Positions 9,053 to 17,610 of a DNA stretch of 64,000 nt are shown one piece after another. How positions within the stretch are numbered: the first letter of the stretch is position 1; every line of letters starts with the position of its first letter. The translations under genes were made by a program, and so were the position numbers. The notes below the pieces were generated by a model. It did not search any database, was not told where the DNA came from, and worked only from the letters and a program-made list of their open reading frames with translations. Origin of the DNA: Lentzea flava (lineage in GTDB: Bacteria > Actinomycetota > Actinomycetes > Mycobacteriales > Pseudonocardiaceae); assembly GCF_014648475.1 (NCBI RefSeq), contig NZ_BMRE01000037.1, positions 1 through 64,000 of the forward strand, in the 5' to 3' direction.

Positions 9053-10615
9053 TCAGATGTCGAGGGTCCAGGAGTCGATCGTGCCCGTGTCCTGGCGGTA
9101 GAGGTCGCGGACCCTCAGTTGCCAGGTGCCGTTGGCGTCCTCAGTGGACACGTTGACGTTGTAGGTGGCGTTGATGTCGTCGGCGCTGTCGCTGCCGTTC
9201 GAGACCTTCAGGGTCTTCACGGCGCCCGACGGGGTGATCAGGGCCAGTTCCAGGTCGCCTCGGTAGGTGTGCTTGATGGCCACCTTCACCGTGCCGGTGG
9301 CGCTGGCCTTGCCGTTGCAGTCGGCGATCGTGACGGACGAGGTCACGGACGAGGCGTCCGGGATGGCCGTGTCGGTGTCGTTGGTGACGGCCGGGCACTG
9401 GCCGGGCGGGTTGCCGGGGGCCGTGCCGGTGATGTGCAGGAGCTTGTTCGGGGAGCCGGTGCCGGGGTTGGTGACGACGTCGGAGGTGGCGTTGTCGACC
9501 AGGGCGTCGCGGACCTGTTGCGGGGTGGCCGTGGGGGACGAGCCCAGGAACACCGCTGCGGCGCCCACGACGTGCGGGGTGGCCATCGAGGTGCCGCTGA
9601 TCGTGTTGGTGGCGTTGTCGTCGGTCAGCCAGGCCGAGGTGATGTCGCGGCCAGGGGCGAAGATGTCGAGGCACGAGCCCAGGTTCGAGAACGACGAGCG
9701 GGCGTCGGTGCGGTCGGTGGAGCCGACCGTGATGGCCTCCGGGGTGCGGGCCGGGGACGTGTTGCAGGCGTTGCCGCCGCTGTCGTTGCCCGCGGCCAGG
9801 CCGTAGGTCACGCCTGCGGCGATGGAGCGCTTCACAGCTGCGTCGACCGTGTCGTTGGCGCCGCCGCCCAGGGACATGTTGGCCACCGCCGGCTTGTTGG
9901 CCGGGTTGTTGCTGACCTGTTCGGTGACCCAGTCGATGCCGGCGATGACGCCCGCGAAGGTGCCGGAGCCCCCGCAGTTCAGGACTCGGACGGCTACCAG
10001 CTTCACGTCCTTGGCGACGCCGTACTTGGTGCCGCCGACGGTGCCTGCGACGTGGGTGCCGTGGCCGTTGCAGTCGGTGGCATCGTTGTCGTTGTCCACC
10101 GTGTCGCGGCCGTGGACGGCTCGGCCGCCGAAGTCGCTGTGGGAGACGCGGATTCCCGTGTCGATGATGTAGGCGGTGACGCCAGCGCCGCGGTTCGGGT
10201 AGGTGTAGCTGTTGTCCAGCGGGAGGGCTCGCTGGTCGATGCGGTCGAGGCCCCAGGACGGGGTCGGGGTCTGCGTGTCCGTGAGGTGGACCTCGCCGTC
10301 CTGCTCGACGTAGGCGACGGCCGGGTCGGCTGCCAGGCGCTTGGCCTGAGCCTCGGACATCTGCGCGGAAAAACCGCGCAAAGCGGACTTGTAGGAGTGT
10401 TTCACCTGTGCGCCGTACTTGGCGCTGATGTTCTCGACACTCGCGGTGCTGACGTCCTTCAGCACGACGATGTAGTTGTCCTTGACCGCGTTGGACGCAC
10501 CGAGGTTCCGAATCTCCCCCTCGGGCGCAGCGGTGGCGGAGACGGACGTCAACGCGAGCGCGGTGCCCGCCACCAGTCCGATTCCAGCCGCTCGTCTGAG
10601 CCACGATTCACCCAT
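9053..10615 (-). CDS. Secreted subtilisin-like serine protease with P domain
   Basis: This is a secreted S8 family peptidase of 520 residues. In order it has a Sec-type signal (basic MGESWLRR, hydrophobic core, ATAAP cleavage region), an inhibitor I9 propeptide (NYIVVLKDV...), the catalytic domain with Asp152 (YIIDTG), His185 (NGHGTHVAG) and Ser343 (SGTSMATPH), and a C-terminal proprotein-convertase P domain. The ATG at 10615 places the signal peptide at the terminus and follows a GAGGGA site; an upstream in-frame ATG would add 27 unlikely residues. Substrates are unknown. It is transcribed alone, opposite to truA. Confidence 0.93.
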   Translation of the reverse strand: MGESWLRRAAGIGLVAGTALALTSVSATAAPEGEIRNLGASNAVKDNYIVVLKDVSTASVENISAKYGAQVKHSYKSALRGFSAQMSEAQAKRLAADPAVAYVEQDGEVHLTDTQTPTPSWGLDRIDQRALPLDNSYTYPNRGAGVTAYIIDTGIRVSHSDFGGRAVHGRDTVDNDNDATDCNGHGTHVAGTVGGTKYGVAKDVKLVAVRVLNCGGSGTFAGVIAGIDWVTEQVSNNPANKPAVANMSLGGGANDTVDAAVKRSIAAGVTYGLAAGNDSGGNACNTSPARTPEAITVGSTDRTDARSSFSNLGSCLDIFAPGRDITSAWLTDDNATNTISGTSMATPHVVGAAAVFLGSSPTATPQQVRDALVDNATSDVVTNPGTGSPNKLLHITGTAPGNPPGQCPAVTNDTDTAIPDASSVTSSVTIADCNGKASATGTVKVAIKHTYRGDLELALITPSGAVKTLKVSNGSDSADDINATYNVNVSTEDANGTWQLRVRDLYRQDTGTIDSWTLDI

Positions 10616-10777
10616 AGCAGCGTGCTCCCTCGTCGCAGGGTGGTGCAGTGAGAGTTTTCTTAGTGGCGAAGACGGATTTCGCACAAGAAGGTCCACGAAA
10701 CTACCTTCGAATGGCGAATCAACAGATTTGCGGCGCCTGTGAATTAGTTGGTGCCGCTGAGCTATGGACAGAACAAT

Positions 10778-10810
10778 TGCGCCCCGAACGGTTCAACCGT
10801 CCGGGGCGCA
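10778..10810 (-). terminator. Terminator for the eccE operon
   Basis: Nine-base arms (10778-10786 and 10802-10810) close a longer hairpin with an inner stem. On the minus strand it is followed by ATTGTTCTG. It sits just downstream of the minus-strand gene that ends at 10835. Confidence 0.75.
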
Positions 10811-10834
10811 GTTTCGCCTATTTCGTCGAGCCAC

Positions 10835-11560
10835 TCAATCGCCTCGGCGCACGGCTCCGAGGATCTGCTGCTCGGCCGGGGTCGTGTACAGGCGCAGGTG
10901 CGCCCACATGTCCTGCCCCATGGCGATCACCTGGTCGTCCTTGAGCTGCGTCAGCTGCTGGAACATCTGCGGCCGCAGGCGCCACATCTGACCGGCCAGC
11001 TGCGCCTGGCCCATCGGGAGGCGCTGCAGGAGCACGAGGTCCGCGTTGTTCGCCGTCGACGTGGCCTGCGGGTGCAGGTACGGCAGGACGTACATCGTGG
11101 TCTGCCACGGGGCTCGTGGCGGGAACAGCTCCTGCGGGACGTGGCCGCCGTCGTGGATCACGAGCAGCGGCATGTCCTCGGTCGGGCGCGGCAGGTCGGC
11201 CGGCGAGAGACGGCGCAGCTGCACCAGTGGGGACGGGCGGCCGTCCGGGCCCTGGCCCGCGGCGCGCACGACCGGCTGCCAGGCCTGGGGACGGCCCGTC
11301 GCGATGATGATGAACGCCCCGGTCGCCATGGCGCGCAACGCGATCTGGCGGGCCAGGTACAGGCCGCCGACCACCACCATGCGGGTCGGGGTGGGGCGCA
11401 GCACGGACACCGTGAGCGGTTCGCCCTTGGTGCCCTGGCCGAGCATCATGCCGCCGCGGTCGCCGCTCGGGCTGACCACGTCGAGCATCGTCGGCGACAC
11501 CAGGAACTCCGGTGCCACGCCGTCGCGGCCGCGTGCGTCGAGCAGACGGGACGAGCTCAT
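10835..11560 (-). CDS. Unknown protein paired with EccE
   Basis: I do not recognise this 241-residue protein. It has no clear signal peptide; a moderately hydrophobic stretch (GGLYLARQIALRAMATGAFIIIAT) could be a buried helix rather than a membrane span. Tryptophan, Met and Gln are common near the C-terminus (AQLAGQMWRLRPQMFQQLTQL). The start ATG overlaps the eccE stop by four bases, so the two are translationally coupled and probably work together. A role in the T7SS membrane complex or as a cytosolic partner is inferred from context only. Confidence 0.75.
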   Translation of the reverse strand: MSSSRLLDARGRDGVAPEFLVSPTMLDVVSPSGDRGGMMLGQGTKGEPLTVSVLRPTPTRMVVVGGLYLARQIALRAMATGAFIIIATGRPQAWQPVVRAAGQGPDGRPSPLVQLRRLSPADLPRPTEDMPLLVIHDGGHVPQELFPPRAPWQTTMYVLPYLHPQATSTANNADLVLLQRLPMGQAQLAGQMWRLRPQMFQQLTQLKDDQVIAMGQDMWAHLRLYTTPAEQQILGAVRRGD

Positions 11561-12918
11561 GCCACACCTCCCAGCGGCAGCGTCGCGGCGAGGCCGGCGA
11601 GCTGCATGCCCCGCAACGGGGTCAGCGTGATGTCGAGGCTGTCGCCCAGCTTGGTGAGCTGGCTCTCGGCGCGCTCCAGCTCGCTCGGCGTGCGGGCACT
11701 CACCCGCACCAGGCCGCGCAGCGAAACCTGACCGTCCTCACGGGACGGTGAGATCGACATCGCCAGCGTCGAGGACAGCGCGCGCACGCCCGTGAGCGAG
11801 TTCAGGCTGCCCTTCAGGCCCTTCGACGGCCAGCCGGTGATCGCGTAGCTCGCGTGACCGACGCCACCCGCGGTGACGCCCGACCACTTCTCCCGCAGCG
11901 ACACCGGGTTCGTGTTGCCGACAGCGGCGGTCAGCTCGGCCGACGAGATCGCCGCGCGCAGCAGCTCGTCCGAGTCGAGCGGGCGGATCGCCACGCCAGC
12001 GGACTCCAACGCGTTGCGGACGCGGGACAACGCGCCGATCAACGCGCGGTGCGCACCGACGACGCCGCCGCCACGCTCCCTGATCGCCTCACCGCAGCGG
12101 CGCGGGTCGAGCCGCACCGTGATCCACGTGGTGCGCCTGGCCGCGGCGGGCATCGAGCCGAGCACTTCCATGTACGAGCTGATCGCCGGCGAGTTCGGCG
12201 GGAGCGCCGCGCTGCCGGGGTAGCAGTGCCAGATCACGGTGATCGCGTCCAGGACGACACCGCGGTCCTCCAGGCACGGCGCCAGGGCACCGAGCGGGAG
12301 CGACGGTGCGGAGCCGACCGCGGAGATCAGCGGCGGGGTCGGGTCGACCAGCAGCACCGCGGTCCACACGCCGTCGTGCCACGACAGCGCGAGCGGGCGG
12401 CGTTCGTGGTCGACGCCCTTCGCGATCACCAGGTCCGGGATCGCGAGACGCAGCAACGCGACGCGCGGGTCCTCCGGGCCGAGCACCTGCATCTCGTCGT
12501 CACCGGGCTTGGACTCCTGCGGCGCCACGCGCTTCGCCGTGCGGGTGTGCGAGCGGAAGTTGTAGCGGAGCCGGACGCCGATCCACTGGGTCAGCCAACG
12601 ACCACGCGATCGGGTGAACGCCAGGATCAGTGCGACGAGAAGCACACCGCCGGCGATCGACACCGAGACGACGTTCAGGGCGCCGGCCGAGTTCTTCACG
12701 CCCATGAGGGTGAGAACGAGCAGTGCGATCGCCAGACCGATCTCGATCGTGACTACGTTCGAGACGGGCAAAGAGCCGAGGCTGACTCCGGCACCTCTGC
12801 GCCGGACACGCCCGACGGGACGCGGAGGCATGGGTGCCTGCTGGCCAGGACCCCCAGGTCCCTGCGGCCGCACCATCCCTGGGTTCGGCCGGGGCGGATG
12901 TGGAGTGGTCACGGACAT
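11557..12918 (-). CDS. eccE: Type VII secretion protein EccE
   Basis: EccE is a peripheral subunit of the ESX membrane complex. The 453-residue protein starts with a Pro-rich cytosolic segment, followed by two adjacent membrane helices (around VVTIEIGLAIALLVLTLMGV and VSIAGGVLLVALILAF) and a long soluble domain, the EccE layout. ATG 12918 is chosen because it follows a GAGGGGAAAG site; an upstream ATG would add 20 residues. It is divergent from eccB across 117 bases that must hold both promoters. The M. tuberculosis ESX-4 locus lacks eccE, so its presence here is notable. Confidence 0.85.
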   Translation of the reverse strand: MSVTTPHPPRPNPGMVRPQGPGGPGQQAPMPPRPVGRVRRRGAGVSLGSLPVSNVVTIEIGLAIALLVLTLMGVKNSAGALNVVSVSIAGGVLLVALILAFTRSRGRWLTQWIGVRLRYNFRSHTRTAKRVAPQESKPGDDEMQVLGPEDPRVALLRLAIPDLVIAKGVDHERRPLALSWHDGVWTAVLLVDPTPPLISAVGSAPSLPLGALAPCLEDRGVVLDAITVIWHCYPGSAALPPNSPAISSYMEVLGSMPAAARRTTWITVRLDPRRCGEAIRERGGGVVGAHRALIGALSRVRNALESAGVAIRPLDSDELLRAAISSAELTAAVGNTNPVSLREKWSGVTAGGVGHASYAITGWPSKGLKGSLNSLTGVRALSSTLAMSISPSREDGQVSLRGLVRVSARTPSELERAESQLTKLGDSLDITLTPLRGMQLAGLAATLPLGGVA

Positions 12919-13035
12919 CCGTTGTGGTCTCTTTCCCCTCGATGGTCGGTGGGCTTGGCGAACCGGCCCACGGAGCAACCTGCGTCCGGCTATCCTGCCG
13001 AACCGTACCGCGACTGGGAGAGCAGCGAGCCGAGA

Positions 13036-14649
13036 ATGGCATCAACACCCACCACCAAGTCACAGGTCCAGGCCTACCAATTCGTCCTGCGGCGGATGCA
13101 GTCCGCTCTGGTCCGCAGAGACGCCGTGATGCTGCATGACCCCATGCGCAATCACTCGCGCGCGACAGCGGTCGGTGTGGTCCTGGGCGTCGTCGGCCTG
13201 CTCGGCTTCCTGGTGTACGGGCTCTTCAGCCCCGCGCCGCGGCTGGACGACCAGACGCAGATCGCCATCAGCAAGGAGACGGGCCAGGTCTACGTGGTCG
13301 ACGCTTCGCCGAAGCGCCTGATCCCGATGACGAACCTGGCCTCGGCCCGGCTGCTCTGGTACTCGCGCAACAACCCCGACCAGCAGGCCGGTGGCGGCGA
13401 CGCGCCCGGCGGCACCGCGAACAGCGGGCAGCCCCAGGTCGCGGGTGGCGAGCCGAAGCTCGTGAGCGAGGCAACACTGGCCGGACTGCCGCGCGGCCGC
13501 CTCACCGGCCTGCCGGACGCGCCGGACGTGCTGCCGAAGCCGGACCTCCGCATCGACGCGCAGTGGTCGGTCTGCGACACGCTCGCCCTGGACAAGTTCC
13601 GCGAGGACCAGGCGGCGGAGAACCAGATCAAGACGTCGGTGATCGCCGGCGTGAGCGGCGGCAACCCGGAGCTGGGCGACGAGGCCGTGCTGGTGCAGCA
13701 GCGCACGGGCGCGAAGAAGGCGTACCTGATCTACAAGAAGCCGCAGCAGCTCAAGGACATCTCGTCGTCGACGGTCCGCGCAGAGGTGGACCTGAAGAAC
13801 GACAAGGCGCTCAACGCACTGAAGCTGAAGGGCAAGACCCCGCGCGCGATCAGCACGGCGCTGCTGAACGCGATCCCCGAGGTCGCCCCGCTGAACGCGC
13901 CGGTCATCCCGAACCAGGGCAAGAAGGCGACCTACATCACCGAGGCGAACGTCAACATCGGTGAGCTCGTCGAGGTCGAGCGCAGCGCGGGCTCCGAGCT
14001 CATGGTGGCGCTGGAGGACGGTTTCCAGACCGTCGACGAGACCGTCGGCGACCTGCTGCGCTGGTCGTACTCGAACAACAAGCAGGCGATCAAGCTCTCG
14101 CCGAGCGCCATCGCTGACCACAAGGACCCGGCGAAGCCGCTCAAGCTCGACTCGTACCCGGCCAAGATCCCGACCACGCTCGAGGCGAACGCCAACAACA
14201 CGGTCGTGTGCCTCGGCTGGAAGGCCGAGAACTACGGCGCGGAGAACCCGTCCGAGCACACCTCGGTGACGATCGGCTCCAAGCTGCCCGGCCCGAAGGA
14301 GATGACTCCGGTCGAGCTGAACGCGGCCGGTGCGGGCGGCGAGATCGTCGACCAGTTCATGATGCTGCCCGGCAAGCAGGCGGTCGTGCGGGCGAGCCAG
14401 AGCGTCGGCGACTTCGGCACGGGCCCGGCGCAGATCGTCACGGGACGCGGTGTCCGCTACGGCATCCCGGACGCCGGCACCGCGGCGGCACTGGGGCTGG
14501 ACGGGACCTTCCCGCCGGCGCCGAACCAGATCCTGAGCCTGCTGCCGATGGGACCGCAGCTCAACAAGAACGAGGCGAACCGCAGCTACGACGCGATCAC
14601 CCCGGCTCAGAAGGGCACGATCAAGGACCCGCAGCAGACCCAGAAGTAG
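13036..14649 (+). CDS. eccB: Type VII secretion protein EccB
   Basis: EccB is a membrane-anchored core subunit of the ESX complex with a large extracytoplasmic part. The N-terminal STPTTKSQVQAYQFVLRRMQ and ALVRRDAVMLHDPMR are family hallmarks; a single transmembrane helix follows (AVGVVLGVVGLLGFLVYGLF, residues ~50-70). The rest, about 460 residues, should lie outside the membrane, with repeated EccB-type motifs such as YGIPDAGTAAALGL near the C-terminus. The length of 537 residues is typical. A terminator-like hairpin separates it from the substrate genes downstream. Confidence 0.95.
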   Translation: MASTPTTKSQVQAYQFVLRRMQSALVRRDAVMLHDPMRNHSRATAVGVVLGVVGLLGFLVYGLFSPAPRLDDQTQIAISKETGQVYVVDASPKRLIPMTNLASARLLWYSRNNPDQQAGGGDAPGGTANSGQPQVAGGEPKLVSEATLAGLPRGRLTGLPDAPDVLPKPDLRIDAQWSVCDTLALDKFREDQAAENQIKTSVIAGVSGGNPELGDEAVLVQQRTGAKKAYLIYKKPQQLKDISSSTVRAEVDLKNDKALNALKLKGKTPRAISTALLNAIPEVAPLNAPVIPNQGKKATYITEANVNIGELVEVERSAGSELMVALEDGFQTVDETVGDLLRWSYSNNKQAIKLSPSAIADHKDPAKPLKLDSYPAKIPTTLEANANNTVVCLGWKAENYGAENPSEHTSVTIGSKLPGPKEMTPVELNAAGAGGEIVDQFMMLPGKQAVVRASQSVGDFGTGPAQIVTGRGVRYGIPDAGTAAALGLDGTFPPAPNQILSLLPMGPQLNKNEANRSYDAITPAQKGTIKDPQQTQK

Positions 14650-14664
14650 AAGTGGCGGAACCGT

Positions 14665-14706
14665 TCCGGGTGCATCATCGTCGGATTTGCGACGAATGCA
14701 CCCGGA
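14665..14706 (+). terminator. Hairpin after eccB
   Basis: Arms begin at 14665 and end at 14706, with 17 pairs interrupted by a 2-base bulge and a short central loop; GTGTCTTTAG follows. It fits a terminator or attenuator between eccB and the substrate pair. Confidence 0.65.
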
Positions 14707-14726
14707 CGTGTCTTTAGGGGGACCGT

Positions 14727-15044
14727 GTGGCCGGTCGGATTTCCGTCGATCCGGAGTGGTTGGAGTCGTACGCCGACCGGGTCGACGGCACGACGGACGA
14801 TCTGAGGCGGGTGCGGGACGCCATGAAGGTGTCCCCGCTGCGCCCCGAGTCGTTCGGTGAGATCGGCAGGGCACTGGGCAACTCCCAGGGTTACGCACGC
14901 GCGGCCGAGCTGCTCAACTCCCAGCTCGCCCGTGCCTGCGACACGCTCGACGCGGCCGCGAAGGGCCTGCACGCCGTCGCCAAGCAGCACGGGCACCACG
15001 ACGACGAGGCCCTGCAGGCCGTCAAGAAGGCCGGTCGGCAGTGA
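14727..15044 (+). CDS. EspC-like (DUF2580-type) T7SS substrate or partner
   Basis: A small helical protein of 105 residues of the ESX secretion-associated EspC type, which folds as a WXG100-like hairpin without a clear W-x-G. The turn region reads FGEIGRALG, flanked by two long amphipathic helices. The GTG start follows AGGGGG. The next gene starts 12 bases after its stop and encodes a larger WXG-type protein, so the two probably form a heterodimer secreted together, in the way of PE/PPE or Esx pairs. This pairing is inferred from arrangement and size. Confidence 0.75.
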   Translation: MAGRISVDPEWLESYADRVDGTTDDLRRVRDAMKVSPLRPESFGEIGRALGNSQGYARAAELLNSQLARACDTLDAAAKGLHAVAKQHGHHDDEALQAVKKAGRQ

Positions 15045-15055
15045 GGGGAGCTGTG

Positions 15056-16123
15056 GTGGCCAAGGACGGCAGGCAGATCGCGGCCGAGGTCGGTCCTGAG
15101 CTCGACTACCTCTCGCGGGTGAGCCGCAAGCTCGGTGTCGTCGACCTCGTGCACGACTACTTCGACCCGCTCGTGGGCGACTGGAACGACCTGCGCGAGG
15201 AGTCCGAACGCTGGCGCAAGGCCGCGAAGGTGACCGAGGCGGTCACCAAGCACGTCGCGGCACCGCTGGGCGGCGTCGACGCGCGGTGGCAGGGCAAGGA
15301 CGCCGACGCGTTCATCGACCACATGCGCAAGGTCGGCCTCGCGGGCGGCGACATGTCCGACGCGATGAACGCGATGGCGGACGCGCTGGAGGAGACCGCG
15401 GACGGCGTTCGCGACATCGTGCAGGACATGGCGCACGTGCTCGCCGACGTCGCCGACTCGGTGTCCGGCACGGCCGCGCTGCCCCTGGAGGGCGACCAGC
15501 GCGCGATCAAGCACATCGAGGAGATCAAGGACCCGATCCGGCAGCTGCACGAGTCGGCGCGGCAGGTGCTCGAGGCGTTTCTCAAGCTGTGCGACGGGGT
15601 TTCCGGCGACGGCGGCAACTTCGGCGCCGTGCGGATGGAGCACAGGTACCCCGACAAGGACTGGACCTACACCGCTCCGGCCAAGCCGGAGGCGAAGACC
15701 CCGGAACCGCAGAAGGCCTCCGCCACGGCCGCCGCGGGCACGGGCGGCGGTACCCCGTCGACCGGCGGCGGTGGCGGCGTCGGTGCGGGCGGGGTCGGTT
15801 CGGTCGGTGCGCCCGCCGCAACCGCCGCGCAGCCGCAGCAGATGCAGTTCGGAGGCGCCACAGGCGTTTCTGAGCAGCCTCCGCCCTCGGAGAAGGGTGG
15901 TGCGGCGGCCCCGGCCGCCGCGGCCGCTGGAGGCCGTTCTGGGGGCGCGCCAGGCGGTGCCGCGATGATGGGGGGCATGGCGCCGATGATGGGCGGCATG
16001 GGCGGCGGTCAGCAGGGCGGCGACAAGGAGCACAAGCCGAAGCAGCGGCTCACCGGCTCGATCGACGATTTGCTCGGCAAGCCCAAGAAGGCCGCACCGA
16101 AGGTGATCGGCGACGACGACTGA
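15056..16123 (+). CDS. Large WXG100-type T7SS substrate with MMGG/GGQQGGD tail
   Basis: A 355-residue protein with a long helical N-terminal half containing a W-x-G turn (WQGKDADAF, near residue 78) and a second helical segment (residues ~100-190). A Pro/Ala/Gly-rich low-complexity linker follows, then MMGG repeats and the motif GGQQGGDKEH before an acidic end (VIGDDD). GTG 15056 is chosen because GAGGGGAG lies just upstream; an earlier GTG overlaps the previous stop. Together with the preceding EspC-like protein it looks like a secreted pair. The tail resembles that of the 923-residue protein ending at 36771. Confidence 0.8.
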   Translation: MAKDGRQIAAEVGPELDYLSRVSRKLGVVDLVHDYFDPLVGDWNDLREESERWRKAAKVTEAVTKHVAAPLGGVDARWQGKDADAFIDHMRKVGLAGGDMSDAMNAMADALEETADGVRDIVQDMAHVLADVADSVSGTAALPLEGDQRAIKHIEEIKDPIRQLHESARQVLEAFLKLCDGVSGDGGNFGAVRMEHRYPDKDWTYTAPAKPEAKTPEPQKASATAAAGTGGGTPSTGGGGGVGAGGVGSVGAPAATAAQPQQMQFGGATGVSEQPPPSEKGGAAAPAAAAAGGRSGGAPGGAAMMGGMAPMMGGMGGGQQGGDKEHKPKQRLTGSIDDLLGKPKKAAPKVIGDDD

Positions 16124-16135
16124 ACGACGACTGAA

Positions 16136-16186
16136 CGATGAAGGGCTCCTTCATCCACCTCACGTGGATGAAGGAGCCCTTCATCG
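16136..16186. repeat. 51-bp perfect palindrome, copy 1 (terminator)
   Basis: Two 23-base arms (16136-16158 and 16164-16186) are perfect inverted repeats around a CTCAC loop. It lies between the convergent substrate gene and mycP, and can act as a bidirectional terminator. An identical copy lies at 56831-56881. Confidence 0.9.
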
Positions 16187-16197
16187 TTTCCGTTGCG

Positions 16198-17610
16198 CTA
16201 GGCCTGTTTGCCGCGTTTCCGGTTGAGCGAGTTGCGCACGAACAACGTGAGCATGAGCAGCGCACCACCGAGGCCGATGCCGGACAGCGCCACGATGATC
16301 GGCGGCCAGTCGATGCCCGGCGGCGGCGTGACGGAGGTGGTCATCTCCTTCGGCTGCGGCTTCTGGAAGCCGTTCGCCTCCGACGGCAGCACCGCGGTCA
16401 GCGCCGCCACCGGGTTGATCATGCCGTAGCCGACCTTGTTGTCCTTTCCGGACACGTTGCCGGGGTGCAGAGCCGTGGCCTTGAGCCGGTTCATCACCTG
16501 GCGGGCCTTGAGGTCAGGGAACCTCTCGCGCACCAGCGCGGTGATGCCCGCGACGTACGGCGAGGCGAAGCTGGTGCCCTTGATGTCGGTCGTGCCCTGC
16601 GCGGTGACGTTCGCGTTCGTCAGGCCGGTGCCCTTGGGGTCGACGGAGATGATCTCCTCGCCCGGCGCCGCGATGCTGACCCACGGGCCCCAGACGCTGA
16701 ACGAGGACACCGCGCCGGAGCGCGAGATCGACGCCACCGACAGCACGTCGTCGGCGAACCAGGCCGGCGACGAGATCGAGTTCACGTTGCTCGGGTCAAG
16801 GTTGTTGTTCTGCTCGGGACACCCGGTGCCCTGGTCGCTCAGGTTGCCGGCCGCCGTGACGATCACCACGTCCTTGACGTCGACCGCCCACCTGATCGCA
16901 GCCTGCAGGGCCTGGTCGTCCGAGCTGAAACCCTTGGGCTTGCCGCAGTTCGTCAGCGAGATGTTGATGACCTTGGCGTTCATGTTCGCCGCGCGGACGA
17001 TCGCCATCGCCAGGGTGCTCACCTTGCCGGCGGACGAGCGCTTCTCGTTGTTCGCGTCGCCCTTGAACTCGTACCGGTCGCTCGTCTGGCGGATCGCCAG
17101 GATCTCCGCTTCCGGTGCGGCGCCGACGAAGTCGCCCTCGGTCTTCGCCGCGGCGGCGACGCCCGCCACCTCGGTGCCGTGGCCGTCGCAGTCGTCGGTG
17201 CCGTTCTTCTTGTCGACGTAGTCGCCGCCGGGGATGACCCGGTTGCCGAAGCGCGGGTTGCGCGGGTCGACACCCGTGTCGATGATCGCGATCCGGACGC
17301 CCTTGCCCTTGGCGAACCTGTGCGCCTGCTCCAGGTTCAGGTTGACCTGACCCCAGGGCATGTACTTGATCAGTTCGCTCTTGGTGTCGGATTCGACGCA
17401 ACCCTTGTTGTTGCGCTCGTACTTGACGTCCGGTTCGCCCTTGTCCACCGGCGGAGGGGTGTTCGGCGGCAGATCCGGTGGGACCGAGTTCGGTTTGGCC
17501 GCTGCCGGTGCGGACGAGGACGGCTGCGCGGAGGCGTGCGGCAACGCCCCCGTCAGCAGCAGCAGTCCGGCGGTCGCCACCGCCGTGGTGCGCCTCATGC
17601 CTGCCCTCAT
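16198..17610 (-). CDS. mycP: Mycosin, T7SS-associated subtilisin-like protease MycP
   Basis: Mycosins are membrane-anchored S8 proteases that stabilise and cap the ESX complex in the periplasm. The 470-residue protein has a signal peptide, a Pro-rich segment, the triad Asp111 (AIIDTG), His144 (DGHGTEVAG) and Ser347 (GTSFASPYVAG), and a C-terminal transmembrane helix (PIIVALSGIGLGGALLMLTL) followed by a basic tail. The ATG at 17610 overlaps the eccD stop (ATGA), giving coupled translation; an in-frame ATG at 17598 is an alternative start. Confidence 0.93.
   Translation of the reverse strand: MRAGMRRTTAVATAGLLLLTGALPHASAQPSSSAPAAAKPNSVPPDLPPNTPPPVDKGEPDVKYERNNKGCVESDTKSELIKYMPWGQVNLNLEQAHRFAKGKGVRIAIIDTGVDPRNPRFGNRVIPGGDYVDKKNGTDDCDGHGTEVAGVAAAAKTEGDFVGAAPEAEILAIRQTSDRYEFKGDANNEKRSSAGKVSTLAMAIVRAANMNAKVINISLTNCGKPKGFSSDDQALQAAIRWAVDVKDVVIVTAAGNLSDQGTGCPEQNNNLDPSNVNSISSPAWFADDVLSVASISRSGAVSSFSVWGPWVSIAAPGEEIISVDPKGTGLTNANVTAQGTTDIKGTSFASPYVAGITALVRERFPDLKARQVMNRLKATALHPGNVSGKDNKVGYGMINPVAALTAVLPSEANGFQKPQPKEMTTSVTPPPGIDWPPIIVALSGIGLGGALLMLTLFVRNSLNRKRGKQA

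Noticed and set aside
8843..10651. Long plus-strand frame opposite the subtilase gene
   Set aside because: The minus strand encodes a protease with a complete catalytic triad and signal peptide; the plus frame is Gly/Val/Arg low complexity.
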